From Willaertia magna (Eukaryota; Heterolobosea; Eutetramitea; Acrasida; Naegleriidae): DNA of 11,472 bases. A program made the position numbers and the translations under genes. Positions 6,512-11,472 of this stretch are shown piece after piece. The first letter of the stretch is position 1. Each line of letters starts with the position of its first letter. The notes beneath the pieces were generated by a model. That model was not told where the DNA came from, ran no database searches, and saw only the letters and a program-made list of their open reading frames with translations. The stretch is from assembly GCA_902984215.1 (NCBI GenBank), contig CADWAF010000347.1, positions 1 to 11,472 on the forward strand, in the 5' to 3' direction.

Positions 6512-9500
6512 TCACCCACAAACTCATTATGTAGCATACTGTGCAGCTAATGTAATCGCCTGCTATAACCCAAGAAAAAACAAACAATATCAATTTTTGC
6601 AAAATATTAATGCAAACAAAACTTTTTCTTGTGTACAATTCTCAGTAAACGGAAGATATATTGCTGCAGGTGAAAGAGGATCAAAACCATCTATAATTGT
6701 TTGGGATGCAGTAAGCGGAAAGAAACTTACTGAGCTCAAAAAAGAAAGTCACTTGTATGGCGTTAGATGTTTAGCCTTTTCTAATGATACCAAATATCTT
6801 GTAAGTGTTGGGGAAGAAAATGATGGAACATTTAAGCTTTGGGATTTGAATGCATGTATTAATGCCAATAACAACAGCTCAATATCTAATAATAATAAGG
6901 CAATTTGCATTTCAGGAAAAAATTCTAGAAAAGTAAGTATCAACAATATTATTGTTAATTTTTATTCTAATTTATATTGTTCTAAATTAATATTGTAAAA
7001 GCCTTACGACGTTGCATTTTCACCTGATGGGAACTTTTTTGTTATAGTTGGAGATAAATTCATAAAATATTGTCACATTGAACAAGTAAATGGCAATCTT
7101 GAAGTAAAATCTACTAGATGTATTCTTGGAAATTTTAAAGACTCCACTTTTGTGAGTGTTGATGTTTTAAGGACAAAAGAGGGGATAGAGTTTTATGCCG
7201 TAACATCACAAGGAATACTCTGTGTTATAAATGAAAATAGACAAATAACCAAGTGGTTGGATTTAAAGGTAAAAACAGCTTATTCTGTTAGTGTTAACGA
7301 GGAATTTGTATGTTGTGGATGTTCCAATGGAGTTATAAGATTATTTGAACCTAATACCCTAAAATTTAAATGTACATTACCAAGACCTCCTTCAATTGCC
7401 CAACAATTTAACCAAGGCAGTAAGGAAAATGAATGTCAAATACACTGTTTGGCCTCTAGATTATTTGATAACAAACAATTAGTTGCTATTTATAGTGATA
7501 GAAGTTTTTTCATATGGGACATTAGCAACACGCAGAGAATAGCGAAATATAGAAGTTTTTTAAGTCACAGTGATTCAATATGGGACATTGACCTACTCCC
7601 TGATTCTATTACAAATGAATCCCTACCTTTTGGAACATTTGCCACATGCTCCAGTGATAATACCATTAGATTATGGAATGTTGAGTCAAGTAGTTCGTTG
7701 CACCCAGTTGAGAAAATTGAAAGAGGGGAGTCCTTTATTTCGAAAAATATTTTTTGTAAAGACTTACTCAGTGTTCATGAATATAAAATCTCAGATGAAA
7801 ATGGAGAACAAGGTGTGAGAAGTATTAGATTTTCTTCTAATGGTTCTTATATTGCCTGTGGGGATAGACAAGGTGTTTTGAGTATTATTGACCCAATTAC
7901 TTTACAACAACAGTTTTCAGTCATTGCTCACGATGCCGAAATATTATCTATTGACTTCAGTATAAGTCCAGAAAACCAAACTGATATACTCATTGCCACT
8001 TGTAGTAGAGACAGATTGATTCATGTATTTCAATATGATGATGCAAACACTAAGTTAGTAGCATCATTAGATGACCATACATCATCAGTTACTGCCATCA
8101 AATTTGCTATTGATAGTAATAATTGCAGGTATCTTGTTAGTTGTAGTGCTGATAAATCTGTGGTATTTAGAAAGATTGAACAAGATGATAATGGTTATAC
8201 TTTTAAACGTTATCAAAACACCCAAGCATCGTTTGGAACTATATTTGATATGGATATTAACTCAGCCAATGAAATTGTAACTGTTGGACAAGACAAAAGA
8301 ATTAATATTTGGGAACTAGATAAATGTAAAGCTAAACAGTCCATCAGAGTTGACACTAAAACAAGCACAGAAACATTTTCGCCAAGTGCTGAGCCACTAA
8401 GGGTTTCTTTTGACGTTTCTGGAAATTATATTGTTGTTAGCTCCACTGATAAATATATACGTATATACAACCTCCAAAATGGTGAGTGTGTTGCAAGGGC
8501 TTGTGGGCATTCTGAAATAATTACCGGAGTAAAGTTTTCTAAAGATTGCAGAAAAGTAATTTCTGTCTCTGGTGATGGTTGTATTTTTATTTGGAAGATC
8601 TCCCCAAATCTTACTAAATTAATGACCAAGAACAAGCAAGATTCACCTCCCCTAACTAGTACTACTAGTACTGTACTTTCCACCCCTCAACTACCTTCAT
8701 CTACCATTATCAAATCTCCACCCTGTAATATAGAAGTAACGACCAGAGAAACACTATTACCCTCTTGGGCTAAAACTAAGGGTTTCACTAAATCTTCTAA
8801 TAATATAAATTCAAAAGTAGAGGCTAAAACTAGTGCAAGCAAATGGAACGAGAGAGTTGAGCTAGATAAAACACTTAAGATAGCTCCCGTTGAGGAGTTG
8901 TTGATTGACTCTACAGAAGCAATGGAGGATGTAAAATCTGAGGTTATCGAAGAAATTGCAAAAGAGGATCAAACAGTAGAAGTTCAAAACGAGGATGAGG
9001 TAATATACTTCAACTCAGAAACAACTCCAATACTTGATAATGTACATAAGGTCAGTGACGAAATACAAGATAACAGCAAAACTCCAGAAGATAAGTTAGA
9101 TACAGTCTCTGACGAAATATCAGACGAAGAAATGATAGACGTTAAGTCAGAAAAAGAAATACAAAAAGATGATAATTTTCTTTCAAAGAATTTTGAAAAC
9201 CTTTCTGAGCCATTCAAAACAGTTCCTTTGAATAATAACCAACTATCAAGATTTAGCGTTACAACTCAATTCTTAAAGAAAGCCATTGGTGTTACAAACC
9301 AACCCAAGGAAGAAAAGAGGATGATTGAGGATAAATTATTGTCTCCTATTCGTACTCCATCTAAGCACGCCTCTATAAACAAGTTGGATAGTTCACTAAC
9401 TGTGTCCACAAATATAAATGATTTAAAGTTGCAATACCAACTTTCCGTTAATCAAATTAATCACTCGTTTAATCAAACCCTAAACATAATAGAACAAATG

Positions 9501-9728
9501 ACTCAAGTCGCAAGTGACCCTCAAGATGTAGATACAGTACAGAAATATAAAGAGAGTTTGGTGAGAATGTTACAACATATGACTAATAGTTACTCGTCTA
9601 GAATTTCCCCAATTCATTCAATTTCAGAGCAATCTGAGGTGTCTCTGTTAGAGAAATATTCTGATAGATTGTTAGACCTTTTTCAGTCAAAACTAACTAA
9701 CAGTAACAAACAAGAAGAGAAAAATTAA
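6456..9728 (+). CDS. WDR62/MAPKBP1: WDR62/MAPKBP1-family WD40 scaffold protein (5' incomplete, two visible exons)
   Basis: Exons 6456-6932 and 7002-9728 join in phase 0 to give 1067 residues. The first visible residues (TLEKIIGLTT, then NPRKNKQ) match the N-terminus of animal MAPKBP1 and WDR62, scaffold proteins that bind JNK-pathway kinases and, for WDR62, act at spindle poles. About residues 1-695 form WD40 repeats in the family's long double-propeller arrangement. Diagnostic pieces are IIVWD near 82, SSDNTIRLWN near 377, SRDRLIHVF near 494, GHSEIITGVKFS near 661 and SGDGCIFIWK near 680. Residues about 700-960 are Ser/Thr/Glu-rich and probably disordered. Residues about 964-1067 are helical and likely coiled coil (KLQYQLSVNQINHSFNQTL; LEKYSDRLLDLFQ), the place where family members dimerise. 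The frame begins with TTG at 6456, has no ATG before the TGA at 6420-6422 and no Met before the first propeller blades, so the start codon must lie in an unseen upstream exon or be non-AUG. Tandem stops TAA TGA close the gene. Confidence 0.9.
6933..7001 (+). other. 69-base spliceosomal intron in the WD40 gene
   Basis: The donor is GTAAGT directly after the codon AAA, and the acceptor AAAAG comes before CCT TAC GAC. Removing it joins NSRK to PYDVAFSPDG and restores the WD40 repeat pattern. It is phase 0 and a multiple of three, with one in-frame TAA at 6996-6998, so retention would stop translation early. Possible branch sequences are TTCTAAT and TTCTAAA in its second half. Confidence 0.9.
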
Positions 9729-11119
9729 TGATTTCCAAACATTAATTTATTTGGAAAATAAAAAGTAAATTTTTTTCGTGCACTAATGGATTTGTAAATT
9801 ATAATTACAATAAACACATTAAATAATTTTGTTTACTCAATTTTTTATTGCGTAGGAACTTGAAAGTTGAGATTTTTTTTTAATTTTTTATGGTCTACGA
9901 ACATAAAATAAAAGGTTTCTTTTGTAAAGATTTTTTTTGTAATTTTAATGTTTATTTGTTAAATTTTTTTTTACTATTTTAAAATTATTGAAATTTTTTA
10001 ATAAAAATATTATTATATATTTTAAAATTAATAATATTAATATTTGTCTGATTGTTTTATTAAGAATATTTTTAATTATATTAAGTTAATAATAAAAAGA
10101 AGAAAAGTATTTATTTTTTATAAATTTTTATAATGCAACAATTAAATTATAAAATTAAACCATATCATTAATTATTTGTTTTCAAGATATATTTAAAAAA
10201 TATTTTATAACTAATAGTTCTATAACAATTTATTTTTATTAGTTTTAAAAATATAAAAAAAATAATACATTAAAAAGTTATTTAGTAAGAATTACTTTTT
10301 TATAATAAATTATTAAAACAAAATAAAAATATAATATAATATAATTATATTTTACAAATTATATGATTTATTTTATTATCTTTTTTAATCTTAATACATA
10401 ACATTTACTTATCTAGCTTTTTTGTGTTTTTTATTTTTTTTTGTTTATTGTTTTAATTTTTTTTTTATTTTTTTCAAAACAAATTTTTACAATAATAAAT
10501 AAAAACTATTTTTTTAAACTTTAATTTCTAAAATTAATTAATATAATTATTGACAAACATAAATATTTTTAATTCAAAACAAATAAAAGTTTCATTTAAA
10601 TAAATAATTTAAACTATTATTTTTTAAAATAATTAAAAATATTAATAAAAAAATATTAAATCTTAATAAATATAAACTTTTTATTAATTTAAATATAAAT
10701 TGTATAAATACAAAAAAAATTATTAAATAAAATAATGCTATAAATATAAAATTAAAAAAATTAAATAAAATAAATAAAACAAAAAATATAATTTATTATT
10801 AATTTATCTTTTTTAACTTTAAATAACAAATGAAAATAATTGATAATTATAAAAAATATTTATTTTTCATTTAAAACAATTTAATATTTAACAATTAATA
10901 TTAAAGTGTTAAAACAATACTTAAATAAACAAACAGTTCATAAAAGAAAATGATTGCTATTAAAATTAAACATTATAAAAATAAATACAAATTCTTTTAA
11001 CGTAAACATTTTATTAAATAATAATAGAAAACTGAACAGTGTTACTTGTTGTTAGAGAACTTTGAATTTCTTACAATCAAACATCACCAACAAAACTGAA
11101 ACACAAAAGAAAATAAAAA
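9729..11119. other. long AT-rich intergenic region
   Basis: No credible gene is seen. The first 180 bases (to about 9910) are a little richer in G and C (CGTGCACTAATGG, ATTGCGTAGGAACTTG, ATGGTCTACGAAC) and hold the 3' UTR of the WD40 gene and perhaps regulatory DNA. From about 9910 to 11000 the sequence is A and T runs with no sustained frame on either strand. It includes a short ATAAT-type repeat near 10330-10347 and small imperfect hairpins. From about 11030 the composition rises again (GAACAGTGTTACTTG, CATCACCAACAAAACTG), which suggests the promoter or 5' leader of the Rho gene. Confidence 0.6.
9757..9762 (+). promoter_or_regulatory. candidate poly(A) signal of the WD40 gene
   Basis: AATAAA lies 28 bases after the TAA stop, followed by AAGTAAA and a T-rich run. 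A further AATAAA lies near 9809-9814. Spacing is typical of a short protist 3' UTR. Confidence 0.4.
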
Positions 11120-11472
11120 ATGGATCAACACATTAAAGTAGTGGCAGTAGGAGATGGTGGTGTAGGAAAAAGTTGTTTACTAATTGCTTATTCTAGCAAT
11201 TCCTTTCCACAGGATTATGTTCCAACAGTATTTGATAATTACTCTCAAAGTATAATGTACAATAATAAAACTTATTCTATTGGATTATGGGATACTGTAC
11301 GTATTTACTAATTTCTTTTTTATATTTTGAAATCAAAATAGGCAGGACAAGAAGATTATGACAGATTGAGACCACTCAGTTATCCTGGCACAGATGTATT
11401 TTTATTATGTAAGTTTTTACAATAGAAATTTAATTATAATCATTTCTTTAGGTTTTTCAACTGTAAATATGG
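11120..11472 (+). CDS. Rho-family small GTPase (5' part, cut by window end)
   Basis: Exons 11120-11296, 11342-11408 and 11452-11472 onward encode the first 88 residues. G1 (P-loop) is GDGGVGKS at 11-18, switch I is [11 protein letters not shown] at 32-42 with Thr36 in the Mg-binding place, and G3 is [18 protein letters not shown], built across intron 1, with Gln62 matching the catalytic Gln61 of Rac. The YVPTVFDNY and [12 protein letters not shown] motifs are specific to the Rho family rather than Ras or Rab. The P-loop has Gly14 where Rac and Cdc42 have Ala, and Ser18 where they have Thr; both are compatible with activity. The product is a molecular switch for actin organisation at membranes. 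The insert helix, NKxD and TKxD motifs and the C-terminal CAAX box lie beyond the window. The ATG follows an A-rich leader (AATAAAAA). Confidence 0.93.
11297..11341 (+). other. 45-base intron 1 of the Rho GTPase gene
   Basis: GTACGT to AATAG. Removal joins WDT to AGQEDY and so rebuilds the invariant WDTAGQE motif. Phase 0. An in-frame TAA at 11309-11311 would truncate an unspliced product. A TACTAAT sequence (11306-11312) sits only about ten bases from the donor. Confidence 0.93.
11409..11451 (+). other. 43-base intron 2 of the Rho GTPase gene
   Basis: GTAAGT to TTTAG. It splits a cysteine codon (T|GT, phase 1), and its removal gives DVFLLCFSTVN, the expected Rho-family strand after switch II. 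Confidence 0.9.

Noticed and set aside
6749..6946. 65-codon ORF on the - strand
   Set aside because: It is antisense to the first WD40 exon, whose + strand reading matches the WDR62/MAPKBP1 family.
7570..8280. + strand ORFs of 82 and 69 codons (7570-7818, 8071-8280)
   Set aside because: They are out-of-frame shadows of the WD40 coding sequence; the main frame has clear WD repeats through both.
8426..9217. - strand ORFs of 85 and 77 codons (8426-8683, 8984-9217)
   Set aside because: They are antisense to the last WD repeats and the acidic linker; their Ser/Leu-rich content mirrors the + strand codons.
10828..10872. Hairpin AAATGAAAA / TTTTCATTT
   Set aside because: Nine-base stem in A/T-rich DNA; expected by chance.
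9910..11000. A second decayed coding relic
   Set aside because: No frame on either strand stays open beyond what A/T noise gives, and no complex residues run together as they do in 429-2403.
1..11472. tRNA, rRNA, CRISPR array, prokaryotic operon or phage module
   Set aside because: No cloverleaf with a B-box, no rRNA-like conserved segment and no regularly spaced repeats were found, and gene structure is eukaryotic.

Overview
The window is protist nuclear DNA. Three genes show short GT-AG spliceosomal introns (43, 45 and 69 bases) or need an unseen upstream exon, products match eukaryote-only families (Rho GTPase, WDR62/MAPKBP1 scaffold), and there is no operon structure or Shine-Dalgarno pattern. 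Coding DNA is moderately AT-rich, while the flanking stretches at 1-2980 and 9730-11100 are almost pure A+T. An amoeboflagellate or amoeba with an AT-rich genome (Heterolobosea such as the Naegleria/Willaertia group, or an anaeramoebid-like lineage) would fit, but the sequence alone does not settle the species.

Layout. 1-2982: a very AT-rich stretch that carries a badly broken protein-coding relic on the + strand (two blocks, about 429-1265 and 1606-2403, possibly starting near 213), an imperfect GTT/AAC tract (331-415), and a C-skewed patch (about 2690-2860). 2983-3738 (-): small secreted cysteine-poor protein. 3739-3850: 112-base divergent promoter. 3851-4615 (+): small alpha/beta-hydrolase-like protein. 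4799-6511 (-): GT61/DUF563 glycosyltransferase. 6456-9728 (+): two-exon, 5'-incomplete homologue of the WDR62/MAPKBP1 WD40 scaffold, whose first coding bases overlap the start of the glycosyltransferase gene on the other strand. 9729-11119: AT-rich gene-free DNA. 11120-11472 (+): first exons of a Rho-family GTPase cut by the window end.

The intact genes look like unrelated housekeeping, secretory and signalling genes placed side by side; nothing shows that they form one pathway. A Rho GTPase and a WDR62-type scaffold could both act in cytoskeletal or MAP-kinase signalling, but adjacency in a eukaryote is weak evidence. The least ordinary parts are the decayed hyper-AT coding relic, whose in-frame stops are mostly TAA/TAG, and the head-to-head coding overlap at 6456-6511 where the + strand gene has no visible start codon.
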